In this document: piece by piece, positions 35,329 through 43,172 of the stretch | Layout of the letters: the number at the start of each line of letters is the position of its first letter | Numbering within the stretch: position 1 is the first letter of the stretch | Assembly: GCF_001625015.1 (NCBI RefSeq) | Contig: NZ_LVWJ02000014.1 | Span: 1,116,001-1,180,000 of the forward strand | Length of the DNA: 64,000 nucleotides | Direction: 5' to 3' | From: Lewinella sp. 4G2 | GTDB taxonomy: Bacteria > Bacteroidota > Bacteroidia > Chitinophagales > Saprospiraceae | The notes under the pieces: model-generated | What the model was told of the DNA's origin: nothing | The model's database searches: none | Seen by the model: only the letters and a program-made list of their open reading frames with translations | Made by a program: the position numbers and the translations under genes

Positions 35329-35850
35329 CTTTTTTAAATAAACCGTCTGGTGCAAGCCCACCGTCAACCCCACCACCTTAATCGGCTCCTTCCCTTCCAA
35401 CTCCGTCACGCGCTCAGTATCGGATTTCGCAGCGAATAAATCCCATAAAAGCGTGTCGTCAGGTAGTCGGCGAAGGGTGGAGATATAGGTGCTGCCCATC
35501 ACGGTGTACATACCGTAGAAGCAGTCGTTCATCAGGGTTTGGTCCATCGTGATGCCGTTGCGTTCGTCGAGGATGAAATGGGTTGTGTCACCGGCGGTTT
35601 GGGCGACCAATTGGTAATCCTTGGTGATGACGCCGTATTGCTCACTGTTGAATACCATGCGGTGGATGTATACGGAGTCCGCGATTAATTCCTCTAGCGT
35701 AAAGGTCACAGGGACGGTGGCGTTGGCTTGGCCTGCGTTGCCGATGATCATTGTGCCGTCGTAGTCACCGACCCATTTATTGGGGAAAGTGGTTTGGGCA
35801 GTTAATGAAATAGTGATTATTAGTAGGAGTAGGGTTAATAAGCTTTTCAT
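35320..35850 (-). CDS. Small exported protein of unknown function
   Basis: A 176-residue protein with a signal peptide (MKSLLTLLLLIITISLTAQ, cleavage near residue 19). The mature part opens TTFPNKWVGDYDGTMIIGN and is rich in beta-type segments with Thr/Asp, like small lipocalin-like or DUF secreted domains of Bacteroidota, but I recognise no family. Start 35850 is supported by the clean signal peptide and by a TACCTTG element six bases before the ATG. It is isolated between hairpin blocks B and C. Its stop codon is inside a heptamer array. Confidence 0.7.
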   Translation of the reverse strand: MKSLLTLLLLIITISLTAQTTFPNKWVGDYDGTMIIGNAGQANATVPVTFTLEELIADSVYIHRMVFNSEQYGVITKDYQLVAQTAGDTTHFILDERNGITMDQTLMNDCFYGMYTVMGSTYISTLRRLPDDTLLWDLFAAKSDTERVTELEGKEPIKVVGLTVGLHQTVYLKKRF

Positions 35851-35856
35851 AGGTGG

Positions 35857-35863
35857 CAAGGTA
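35857..35863 (-). promoter_or_regulatory. Start-proximal -7-like element TACCTTG
   Basis: TACCTTG, then CCACCT, then the ATG at 35850, mirroring the arrangement at 20339-20345. Confidence 0.4.
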
Positions 35864-35879
35864 GGGAGTTACCCGGTTC

Positions 35880-36165
35880 CCGGTACGTCGACCTTTAGGT
35901 CGATGCTTAACGTCGTGTCTTTTCTATCACTTCTTTTCAGATGACCACGCAGTAGCAGCGCAGCTAAAAGAAGCAAAAGTTTTGTCCTTTGCAGGTGGCT
36001 TAACGCGATTACGCTTACGGTTCCCGACCTCCGGTTGGGATTTCAAGGTGGTAATCGTTCCTAATAAATTGTACAGAAGCGAAGAGCTATTTCTCTTGCT
36101 GGCTTACCGCGATTTCGCTTACGGCTCCCGGCCTCCGGGCCGGGTTTTTGAATATCTACCTTTCT
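35880..36165 (+). repeat. Truncated hairpin element and short-hairpin modules
   Basis: GTCGACCTTTAGGTCGAT is followed by an ACTTCTTTT hairpin with a CCACGCAGTAGCAGCGCAGC insertion, then the 5' arm GTCCTTTGCAGGTGG-CTTAACGCG at 35984. The arm breaks off into TTACGCTTACGG and short hairpins related to CCCGACCTCCGGTCGGG and CCCGGCCTCCGGGCCGGG. No 3' arm is present, so this copy cannot fold like A-D. Confidence 0.8.
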
Positions 36166-36175
36166 CTCCCGTTTA

Positions 36176-36406
36176 GCACTTCTTTTCAAGCGAAAAGAAG
36201 CAAAAGCTTTGTCCTGTAACCGTGGCTTAACGCGATTTCAACGGCAGAAAGCTAAAATTTGCCAACTCGCCAACGACCTTTTGTTTCAAGCTTTGGGTCT
36301 TCCGTTTACAGCTAATTGGTGGGCAATGCTTTAATTCTTCGCAGCTCAAACAGTGCAAATTTCTTCACGCTTTCTGCCGCTGAAATCACTACCACGGTTA
36401 AGGGAC
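36176..36406 (+). repeat. Large hairpin element, copy C
   Basis: After an ACTTCTTTT hairpin, the fold runs 36211-36406 (196 bp). The base stem is GTCCTGTAACCGTGG with CCACGGTTAAGGGAC, different from A and B but still paired. The middle stem is GATTTCAACGGCAGAAAGC with a complement carrying one mismatch; the upper stem is AATTTGC/GCAAATT. CTTAACGC and TTCTTCAC are again unpaired. Confidence 0.9.
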
Positions 36407-36456
36407 GAATAAATTACTATAGATTAAAAAGTAGTAAAAAGATTAAGGGGAGGCGG

Positions 36457-36488
36457 TCTAAAATCCAAAATCTAACGTCTAGAATCCC
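36457..36488. repeat. Heptamer tail of hairpin C (H6)
   Basis: TCTAAAA, TCCAAAA, TCTAACG, TCTAGAA: the same 7-bp words as after hairpins A and B. Confidence 0.85.
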
Positions 36489-36497
36489 ACCAACACC

Positions 36498-36514
36498 GCA
36501 CCTGCGGCAGCGCC
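36498..36514. repeat. Copy of the 18-bp GC-rich motif (intergenic)
   Basis: GCACCTGCGGCAGCGCC directly followed by ACGCAGTA, the start of the CACGCAGTAGCAGCG word seen inside other hairpin loops. Confidence 0.85.
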
Positions 36515-36609
36515 ACGCAGTAAGTTCCGTACGCTGTCGGAGCGCCGTATTATTGCGTTTGAATTAATCTTGTACTTTCAATAAGTGTCTGGCCCCCAAA
36601 CAAAAAGAA

Positions 36610-37584
36610 ATGCCACAGTACCGACTCCTTCTCACCCTACCACTACTCCTGATTTTGACCGCCTGCGTAAGCCCTCGAGTGACAAATAACACGCCATTCA
36701 AAGGCAGGTACGCAGAAACTTATGCACCCGGCGAAGTGGAACTGCTGAGTATGTACCAGTACGTGCAGACCAAACGTGGCGATACCTACATCTACCGCCG
36801 CTTCTACCCCGAAACGAAGGTGATGACCCACTACACGGAATACCAGGACGAGACGTTTACTCGCCCCCACGGCACCGCCAAAGAATGGTTCGACGATGGT
36901 GCCCTGATGCTCGAAGGCGAATACCGCAACGGTAAGCAGGAAGGCACTTTCACCGAGTATTTCCCGGACGGCCAGGTATATGCTACCCGCATCTACCGCG
37001 GCGGAGAACCCGACGGGAAATGGATCTTCAACACCCAGAAAGACAGCTCTGCCGCCCGGCTGTTTATGGAACGGCATTACGTTGATGGCCAACAAGAAGG
37101 CACCGAAACCACCTACGACGAAGACGGCCAGCCCACCAAAATTGATACCTACGAAAAAGGTGAATTGATCTCCACCCAGTACCGCCAGGATGGCAAGTGG
37201 GTCGACGAATCTACCTGGCGCGCCCAGAACAACGAGCTCGATAAACTCCAACAACTCCCCCTCTTCCCCGGCTGCCCGGATGGTGAGCCGTACGAAGACC
37301 GCAAACGCTGCGCCGACCGTAAACTCCTCGAACACATCTACGGGAAAGTGCGGTACTCCGAACGGGCGCGGCAACTGGAAGTAGAAGGCCTCGCTAAAGT
37401 CAGTTTTGTGATCGAAAAGGATGGCACGCTTACCAACATCAAAGTACTACGCGGCCTCAACCGGGATATCGAACGCGAAGTCATCCGCATTATCAACTCC
37501 CTCCCCGTTTGGGAACCAGGCCGGCAGGACGGGGAACCCGTGCGGGTAAGCTTCACGCTGCCGGTGAAGTTCCAATTAACCTAA
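36610..37584 (+). CDS. MORN-repeat lipoprotein with C-terminal TonB-like domain
   Basis: A 324-residue lipoprotein (lipobox LTAC, Cys19). Residues about 80-200 hold MORN-type repeats (WFDDGALMLEGEYRNGKQEG, YFPDGQVYATRIYRGGEPDG, YDEDGQPTKIDTYEKGEL) like those of YwqK-family proteins. The C-terminus (about 225-324) resembles a TonB C-terminal domain: LPLFPGCPDGEPYEDRKRCAD and GLAKVSFVIEKDGTLTNIKV with LPVWEPGRQDGEPVRVSFTLPV. TonB-like domains touch outer-membrane receptors; as an anchored lipoprotein its role here is unclear. It is a single gene after hairpin block C, convergent with the ROK gene. Confidence 0.85.
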   Translation: MPQYRLLLTLPLLLILTACVSPRVTNNTPFKGRYAETYAPGEVELLSMYQYVQTKRGDTYIYRRFYPETKVMTHYTEYQDETFTRPHGTAKEWFDDGALMLEGEYRNGKQEGTFTEYFPDGQVYATRIYRGGEPDGKWIFNTQKDSSAARLFMERHYVDGQQEGTETTYDEDGQPTKIDTYEKGELISTQYRQDGKWVDESTWRAQNNELDKLQQLPLFPGCPDGEPYEDRKRCADRKLLEHIYGKVRYSERARQLEVEGLAKVSFVIEKDGTLTNIKVLRGLNRDIEREVIRIINSLPVWEPGRQDGEPVRVSFTLPVKFQLT

Positions 37585-37605
37585 ATCCCGCTGAGAAAAC
37601 GGCGT

Positions 37606-37736
37606 GACTATAGACTATAAACTACAGACTAGAAACCGGCCGCTCCAGGAACACCAAAATGTCGCTCCGCTCGGTTTTGGCGCCGCCTGAAGGGTCTAAT
37701 TACTAAAGACTAAAGACTAAAGACTAAAGACTAAAG
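37606..37736. repeat. Heptamer-repeat block H7
   Basis: Left array GACTATA, GACTATA, AACTACA, GACTAGA. The core contains CCGGCCGCTCCAG, also in block H1, and AAAATGTCGCTCCGCTCGG. The right array is five perfect ACTAAAG heptamers. The TAG stop of the ROK gene (37731-37733) lies in the last heptamer. Confidence 0.9.
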
Positions 37737-38618
37737 CAGCGCCGCCCCAAACACCCCCGCCGAATCCCCCAACTCCGGCCGCAAAAACACCGTATCCATC
37801 CGAGGATTAAAGAGGTGATCCACCACTTGCGGAATCCCCTTTTCGTACAACTCCGCCACGTTACTGAGGCCACCGCCTAGGACGATCACGTCGGGGTCCA
37901 GGACGTTGATGATTGTCGCGATACCCTTCGCAAAGAAGTGGAGCCACCGGTCGATGGCCTGCACCGCGTGCGGTTCGCCGGCCCGGTAGCGGGGGATGAT
38001 CTCCTTCACCGTCCGGTAAGTCCCCGCCAAATTCGCGTAGTACCGCTCGATGGCCGGCCCGGACAAGATCTGCTCCGCGCACCCCACCCGGCCGCAGTAG
38101 CAATAACCGCCGGAATTGTCCAGGAACATATGACCCCACTCGCCACCAATGCCCTGCGCGCCACCCAGAATTTTACCGTCAATGACGATCCCGCCACCCG
38201 TTCCGGTACCGAGGATGACGCCGAAGACAACCTTCGCATTCGGCACTGCCGCCGGCACCCCTCCCAGCAAGGTTTCCGCGACGGCAAAACAGTTCGCATC
38301 ATTCGCCAGCGTAAGCGGCACGCCAATGGCTGCCTCCAGATCCTTCCCCAACGCTTTCCCGTTCAGCACCACCGTATTGGAGTTCTTCATCAGCCCCGTG
38401 GGTGGGTCAATCGTCCCCGGCGTCGCCACCCCGATGTGCTCAGGAACCAACCCGGTAGCACTTTTCATCTCTTCCACCAACAACGCAATGCGGCTGACGA
38501 TGTGTGCGTACCCCCCTTCCCGCTGCGTATCGATCCGCCGCCGATCAATAACCGTTCCGGCTTCATCAAGAATGATCCCCTCAATTTTGGTGCCGCCCAA
38601 GTCGATGCCCCATTTCAT
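37731..38618 (-). CDS. ROK family sugar kinase (glucokinase-like)
   Basis: A 295-residue cytosolic kinase phosphorylating glucose or a related sugar. KWGIDLGGTKIEGIILDE at the N-terminus is the phosphate-1 motif, LANDANCFAVAE contains the catalytic Asp, ILGTGTGGGIVIDG is phosphate-2, and GGYCYCGRVGCAEQILSGPAIE carries the zinc-binding CxCGxxGC motif of ROK proteins; LGGGLSN is the adenosine motif. There is no DNA-binding domain, so it is a kinase and not a repressor. Exact sugar specificity is unknown, but it could feed glucose from the amylase into glycolysis or to Zwf. Its stop is in a heptamer array. Confidence 0.93.
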   Translation of the reverse strand: MKWGIDLGGTKIEGIILDEAGTVIDRRRIDTQREGGYAHIVSRIALLVEEMKSATGLVPEHIGVATPGTIDPPTGLMKNSNTVVLNGKALGKDLEAAIGVPLTLANDANCFAVAETLLGGVPAAVPNAKVVFGVILGTGTGGGIVIDGKILGGAQGIGGEWGHMFLDNSGGYCYCGRVGCAEQILSGPAIERYYANLAGTYRTVKEIIPRYRAGEPHAVQAIDRWLHFFAKGIATIINVLDPDVIVLGGGLSNVAELYEKGIPQVVDHLFNPRMDTVFLRPELGDSAGVFGAALL

Positions 38619-38639
38619 ATTGTCTAATGTTGCTTACGG

Positions 38640-38690
38640 GGTAAGGTAGGGATTGAATTTTGGAGGATAGATTTTGGATTTTGGACGGCC
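38640..38690. repeat. Heptamer-like tail of hairpin D (H8)
   Basis: GAATTTT, GGAGGAT, AGATTTT, GGATTTT, GGACGGC in 7-bp steps. Read on the minus strand this is the TCCAAAATCTA-type tail that also follows hairpins A-C. Confidence 0.75.
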
Positions 38691-38742
38691 TTGTGCCACC
38701 CCTCAATCCTTTTGCTATTTCTCGATTCACGGTAGGTTTTCC

Positions 38743-38966
38743 GTCCCTTGACTGTGGTAGTGATTTCCCGGCGGGAGAGCGTTAAGAAATCTGCACTGTT
38801 CGAGCGCGCGATAGGTTGAATAGCAACCCTGAAGAATGATGCAATCGACAGATTTAGTCTCAGTGCTAAAATCGATTGGCGAGTTTGCAGATTTTAGCTC
38901 TTCCGCCGGGAAATCGCTACCACAGTCACAGGACAAGACTTTTGCTTCTTTTGGTCACAAAAGAAG
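38743..38966 (-). repeat. Large hairpin element, copy D (inverted)
   Basis: On the minus strand an ACTTCTTTTGTGACC hairpin leads into the 192-bp fold (38934 to 38743). The base stem is GTCCTGTGACTGTGG with CCACAGTCAAGGGAC. The middle stem is GATTTCCCGGCGGAAGAGC with GCTCTCCCGCCGGGAAATC (one mismatch). The upper stem is AATCTGCA/TGCAGATT. A TTCTTAAC loop is on the 3' arm; the 5' internal loop is shortened to TAGC. A 69-codon minus frame inside is not called as a gene. Confidence 0.9.
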
Positions 38967-39009
38967 TGCTAGAAAAGAAGTGCTAGAAAAGAAGTGCTAG
39001 AAAAGAGTG

Positions 39010-39150
39010 AGGTCATAGGGTAGACCTTAAGGTCAACCTACCGGTATTTTCGCCTAAAGGTCAACCACCCAGTAATGCCGCCTAAAGGTCAACCACCCAG
39101 TAGTTGGAAAAAAAACAGATCCTAAAATCCCGACCTGAGGTCGGAAACCC
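39010..39150. repeat. Short-hairpin modules beside hairpin D
   Basis: GACCTTAAGGTC, two GCCTAAAGGTCAACCACCCAGTA copies about 33 bp apart, and CCCGACCTGAGGTCGG. These are the counterparts of the small palindromes that precede hairpins A-C, here on the outer side of the inverted copy. Confidence 0.75.
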
Positions 39151-39204
39151 AAAACCAACAAACTCCAAACCCAACCAGTTACAACCCAACCACAACAAAA
39201 AACC

Positions 39205-39798
39205 ATGCGCAGCCAAACCCCACCCTACGAACTCATCGCCCGCATCACCGTAGGCCTGATCTGCGTAGGCTACCTGACCCACCGCATCGCACCTGCATTC
39301 TACCCGGGCGCCCTCGCTACGGTAATGGCCATTTGCGTGATCCTCATCATCGCCTGCGTGGGGTTGGAGCTGTACGTCCGCATCGGCCAGGCGAAAGCGG
39401 GGAATTTATTCCTCATCCGCAACGCTACTTTTTATACGGGGATCCTTATCCTCGTACTCGTCATCAGCAACCTGTACCAACTCGTGGACATCCACTTTTT
39501 GGCGGACGAGCCACCCACCTACGGCGAGCTCATCGCCCGGCTCTTCTACGTCGGTTTTGGGCTCGGTTTTACTACCCTGACTTTCAGCTTCATCTACTTC
39601 GACAGCGTCATGATCGAGCACCGCAACGGGGCCTTGCACACCACTTTACCGGTTTTCTCGGTCACCAATGTAGCCGTCGAAGAGGAGGAGTTGTTGATTT
39701 CCAGCCAGGAGGCGCGCGACGTGTTATTACGCCGTCCCCAGTTCCCGAGCGCCGCTTGGTCCGAACTCCGCACCCGCGTCAGCGCCCTGAAAAATTAG
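39205..39798 (+). CDS. Unknown four-helix membrane protein
   Basis: A 197-residue protein with four predicted membrane helices (about residues 9-25, 33-52, 72-90 and 112-132) and a C-terminal soluble part of some 60 residues. The last segment (FSVTNVAVEEEELLISSQEA, LLRRPQFPSAAWSELRTRV) is probably cytosolic. I recognise no family and see no catalytic motif. Its stop overlaps by a few bases the stop of the large convergent T9SS gene. It follows a block of short hairpins that could contain its promoter. Confidence 0.68.
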   Translation: MRSQTPPYELIARITVGLICVGYLTHRIAPAFYPGALATVMAICVILIIACVGLELYVRIGQAKAGNLFLIRNATFYTGILILVLVISNLYQLVDIHFLADEPPTYGELIARLFYVGFGLGFTTLTFSFIYFDSVMIEHRNGALHTTLPVFSVTNVAVEEEELLISSQEARDVLLRRPQFPSAAWSELRTRVSALKN

Positions 39799-42700
39799 CG
39801 CGTCAAGGTGACGTCTCCGGAGATCGTCCGGACGGTATTATTCACGAACCGCACCGTCGCTACGTACACAAAAACCGCTGCGTTGGCCTCCTTGTCACCG
39901 ATCCGACCGTCCCAGCCGAGGCTCGCGTCGTTGGCGGCAAAATCGCCGCGTTCGAACACCAGGCCGCCCCAACGGTGATAAACACGCAGGCTCTCGATGC
40001 CCGCCACGGCCCGCCCGCCGTAGATGGTAAATCCGTCATTGATGCCGTCTCCATTCGGGCTAAAGGCCGTCGGTGCGTACACGGGCCGGTCCTCGATCAC
40101 GTTGAGCTTGAATAGCGCCGTATCGGTACAGCCCGCCAAATTTGTACCCACCACCACGTAGTCCGTCGTTACGACCGGTTGGGCGCTGACGCGGGTGCAA
40201 AGCGGGGGATCAAGACACACTACGGAATCGGGCCCCCACTGAAAGGACACCGGATCGTAAGTAGAAAACGCCCGCAAAATGGTGTCAAAACCAAGGGTGA
40301 TCGTACCCTCACTGCCCGGATCGATGATCAACTCCGGCGGCTGCGTCAAACTACCGGGGACGGAATCCGTACACCCATTCGCATCCTGCACGTAAAGGGT
40401 GAAATCACCCGCTGGAAGGCCACCCAGCAGAGAATCCGGGCTGAAATTGATGCCATCCGCACTGTAGGTGTACCCCGGCGAACCACCCGTAGCCGCCAAC
40501 TCAAAACTGCCCTCCGGCAGGCCAAAGCAGCGTAGGTTGACGACGTTGATGATCTCGGGAACGACCTCCGTCGGGTCCGTAAGTTGCAGCGAAGTCGTGC
40601 GCAGACAACCGTTGTCATCCGTCACCGAAACGGTGTATAAACCCTGGGGTAATCCCTCCCGCAAAGTGTCGCCACTCCCCATCCCGTCGGACCATTCGTA
40701 AGCATAATCCGGCCGGCCGCCACCGGCGCTAATGTTGAGGATGCCGTCGTTCGCCTGAAAACAGGAACTACTCTCCCCCGTCAGCCCCAGCGTAATGACG
40801 GGTGGCTCGGTGATGGTGATGTCGAAAATGCCGGTGCAGCCTTCCACGTCGCGGGCCTCCACGGTGTAAAGGCCGGGCGTTAAACCCGTCAGGAAACTAT
40901 CGGCCTGGAAGCCGGCCCCCTGGCGAAAGTCGTATTCGTAGTTGGGGATGCCGTTTTGAATGCGGATGTCGATGCGCCCGTCATCATCCCCATTGCAGGT
41001 GGGCTCGGTGAAGGGATCCTCCCCCTGGAAAAGCCCAAGTTGCCGCTCATCCACCAGAATGTCCTGCTCGACCGGGCACCCGTTAGCATCCCGCACCCGG
41101 ACGTTGACGGTGCTTATGCCAATGTCCGTCAGCACGGGCGTCGCCGAACCGAAGGGGCCACCGTCGACGCTGTAAGTGTAAGGCCCTTCCCCACCGCCGG
41201 TAACCTCGAAGGCGAAGGAACCATTAGTGAAGCCGCCACAGTCGGGCATCACGATCGTGGTATCGAAGGTGAAGGCCGGCGGGCCCGTCACGTCGAAGGA
41301 AAATACCCGCTCGCAGTTGGATTCGTCGCCGACGGTGACGGTGTAGGTGCCGACGTCCAACCCGGAAAGGTCTTCGGTCGTCTCCCCGTTGCTCCACGTG
41401 TAGGTCGTCGTCGTGGGCGAAAAGGTGCTGGCGGAAGAAAGGTCGATGGCCCCCGAAAAGTCACCCGGGCAGGTCAGTGGCGTCACGACGGCGGAGCCAG
41501 GGAATTGGCTGTCGCAACACACCACCTCCACCGTTTGCCGGCTAGCGACCTCGCGGCAACCGCGGTCGGTTTCGATGATGAGCTCCACGTCCGGGTTACC
41601 GGATTCACCAAAGACAATGGTGTGCGGCCCCGGCCCGGTAGCCGTGCGGGGGGTGGCCGTAGGGCCGAAGTCCCATTCTCGCGAAATGATGGCATCCACT
41701 GACGTGGAAGCATCCTCAAAGACCAACTCTTCCCCAACGCAGACCTGTCCGGTGGCGGAGGTGAACTCAGGGTTGGGCCCGAGGAAGGTACCCGAACCGC
41801 TCCAGTTGATGGAAAAGCCATCGCCGGAACCGGAAAAGTTCATCACCACGAGCGCGTAGCTGCGGCCGGAAACCATGTCGATAGCGGCGGCAAAATTGTT
41901 GTTGTTAAGTTCCTCCTGGCAACCGCAGGATTCCAGCAAATCCGGGTCACTCAGGCTAAGCCCCGTCTCCCGCAGACAGGGCAGGTTGAGGAAGTTATCC
42001 GCTGGATCCTGACGGATAGATTCTCCGGAATACATCTCGCGAAGGACCGTGCGGCCATTACAGTCATCTAACCCGTTGCCGAATTCGTAGATGACGAAAT
42101 CTAGGTCTTCGTTGAAAGCAGGCCCGAGTGGCGTGATGGTGAAGGCGAGGGTCCCCGGGTCGTCGCACGTCCATTTGTACCAGGCGGAGTTGAACTCATC
42201 GGCCAAACGGCCGCACGATTCGGGGGAGGGCAAAAGGTCGTCCAGAACATCCCCACGGCCACTGAGGAAGTCGACGGAGAAGGGCCGCTTATCGCAAAGT
42301 AGGACGCCGGTAGCACAATCACTACTGGGGGAAGGCACCTGGTCGAATTGGTTGACGCACAACTCAAAACTACCCTGGTCGCCACTACTGGAACTGACGT
42401 TGATGAGGTAGGTCCGCCCCTCCACCAAGCCGGTGACGATGACGTTACCACCGTTCTGGGCTTCGCCGGTGTTGGGGTCCACGAAAGGAGACCGGCAACC
42501 AATGGCGGCATCCTGGTAATTGCTCGTACAGGTGCCGTCAATTACGGCAAATTGCGGGGCCTCCAGCGTGCCCCCTTCGTTACCGGCGGTGGCTCCGTTC
42601 ACGCTAATGTTGGCCGCGTTCCGCTGGGCGACGAAACTGAACCATACGTCGCGGATCTCATCCTTATTTTCAATACAGGTGGGGTAGCGATTGGTCTCAC

Positions 42701-42881
42701 CGGGCGCTGACTCTTCCAGCGAGGTGGTGGCGTTGATATTACTGAACGCACCAACTCCGGAGCAATACTCCAACACCATTGGTAGCTCGGTTGCGTTGGC
42801 GCACTCATCATTCGCCACCTGGCCGGAAAGTTGGCAGGAACCCAATAGTACCAGCATGAATAAGACGTAAAATCGCTGCAT
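39795..42881 (-). CDS. Large secreted adhesin-like protein with type-B T9SS C-terminal domain
   Basis: A 1028-residue exported protein. The signal peptide (MQRFYVLFMLVLLGSCQLSGQ) supports the ATG at 42881 over an upstream in-frame one. The N-terminal part has a lectin/jelly-roll-like region (VWFSFVAQRNAANISV) and a PKD-type segment (ISREWDFGPTA). From about residue 480, five or more SprB-type repeats of 75-85 residues follow (SGLDVGTYTVTVGDESNCE, LPQGLYTVSVTDDNGC, LPAGDFTLYVQDANGC). The C-terminus YAPTAFSPNGDGINDGFTIY ending GDVTLTR is the gliding-motility-associated CTD that directs type IX secretion. It is likely a surface adhesin or extracellular matrix protein. Confidence 0.92.
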   Translation of the reverse strand: MQRFYVLFMLVLLGSCQLSGQVANDECANATELPMVLEYCSGVGAFSNINATTSLEESAPGETNRYPTCIENKDEIRDVWFSFVAQRNAANISVNGATAGNEGGTLEAPQFAVIDGTCTSNYQDAAIGCRSPFVDPNTGEAQNGGNVIVTGLVEGRTYLINVSSSSGDQGSFELCVNQFDQVPSPSSDCATGVLLCDKRPFSVDFLSGRGDVLDDLLPSPESCGRLADEFNSAWYKWTCDDPGTLAFTITPLGPAFNEDLDFVIYEFGNGLDDCNGRTVLREMYSGESIRQDPADNFLNLPCLRETGLSLSDPDLLESCGCQEELNNNNFAAAIDMVSGRSYALVVMNFSGSGDGFSINWSGSGTFLGPNPEFTSATGQVCVGEELVFEDASTSVDAIISREWDFGPTATPRTATGPGPHTIVFGESGNPDVELIIETDRGCREVASRQTVEVVCCDSQFPGSAVVTPLTCPGDFSGAIDLSSASTFSPTTTTYTWSNGETTEDLSGLDVGTYTVTVGDESNCERVFSFDVTGPPAFTFDTTIVMPDCGGFTNGSFAFEVTGGGEGPYTYSVDGGPFGSATPVLTDIGISTVNVRVRDANGCPVEQDILVDERQLGLFQGEDPFTEPTCNGDDDGRIDIRIQNGIPNYEYDFRQGAGFQADSFLTGLTPGLYTVEARDVEGCTGIFDITITEPPVITLGLTGESSSCFQANDGILNISAGGGRPDYAYEWSDGMGSGDTLREGLPQGLYTVSVTDDNGCLRTTSLQLTDPTEVVPEIINVVNLRCFGLPEGSFELAATGGSPGYTYSADGINFSPDSLLGGLPAGDFTLYVQDANGCTDSVPGSLTQPPELIIDPGSEGTITLGFDTILRAFSTYDPVSFQWGPDSVVCLDPPLCTRVSAQPVVTTDYVVVGTNLAGCTDTALFKLNVIEDRPVYAPTAFSPNGDGINDGFTIYGGRAVAGIESLRVYHRWGGLVFERGDFAANDASLGWDGRIGDKEANAAVFVYVATVRFVNNTVRTISGDVTLTR

Positions 42882-43172
42882 ATCAAATAACTCTCCTACC
42901 ATAACCATAATCTGGACGCATGAAGTACCCGCCCGCGTTGGCAAATTGTTAGCCTAAAGTAACTGTTGAGGCTGGCTTTGTCGGCTGGGAAAGACACCAC
43001 TAACGCTCAGGACAATTTGCGCAACAAGATTAAGAAGTTGAATCGGGCTAGGCACCCCCCGAGCTGAACCTTAAATTATCTTTCACGTATGGGTTTGCTG
43101 AACCACTTTAGTGGTAAAGACTTTTCATCCGTTCCTTTCAACTATCTTCCTCGCCCTCACCAACCAACCACC

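Noticed and set aside
33226-38934. Large hairpins as integron attC sites
   Set aside because: GCTTAAC fits the RYYYAAC half-site, but the matching sequence on the other arm is a direct copy, not the inverted GTTRRRY, and no integrase or cassette structure is present.
33242-38936. Short frames inside hairpins A and D (64 and 69 codons) as small genes
   Set aside because: They cross the paired arms, are not conserved as protein between copies, and are best explained by the repeat.
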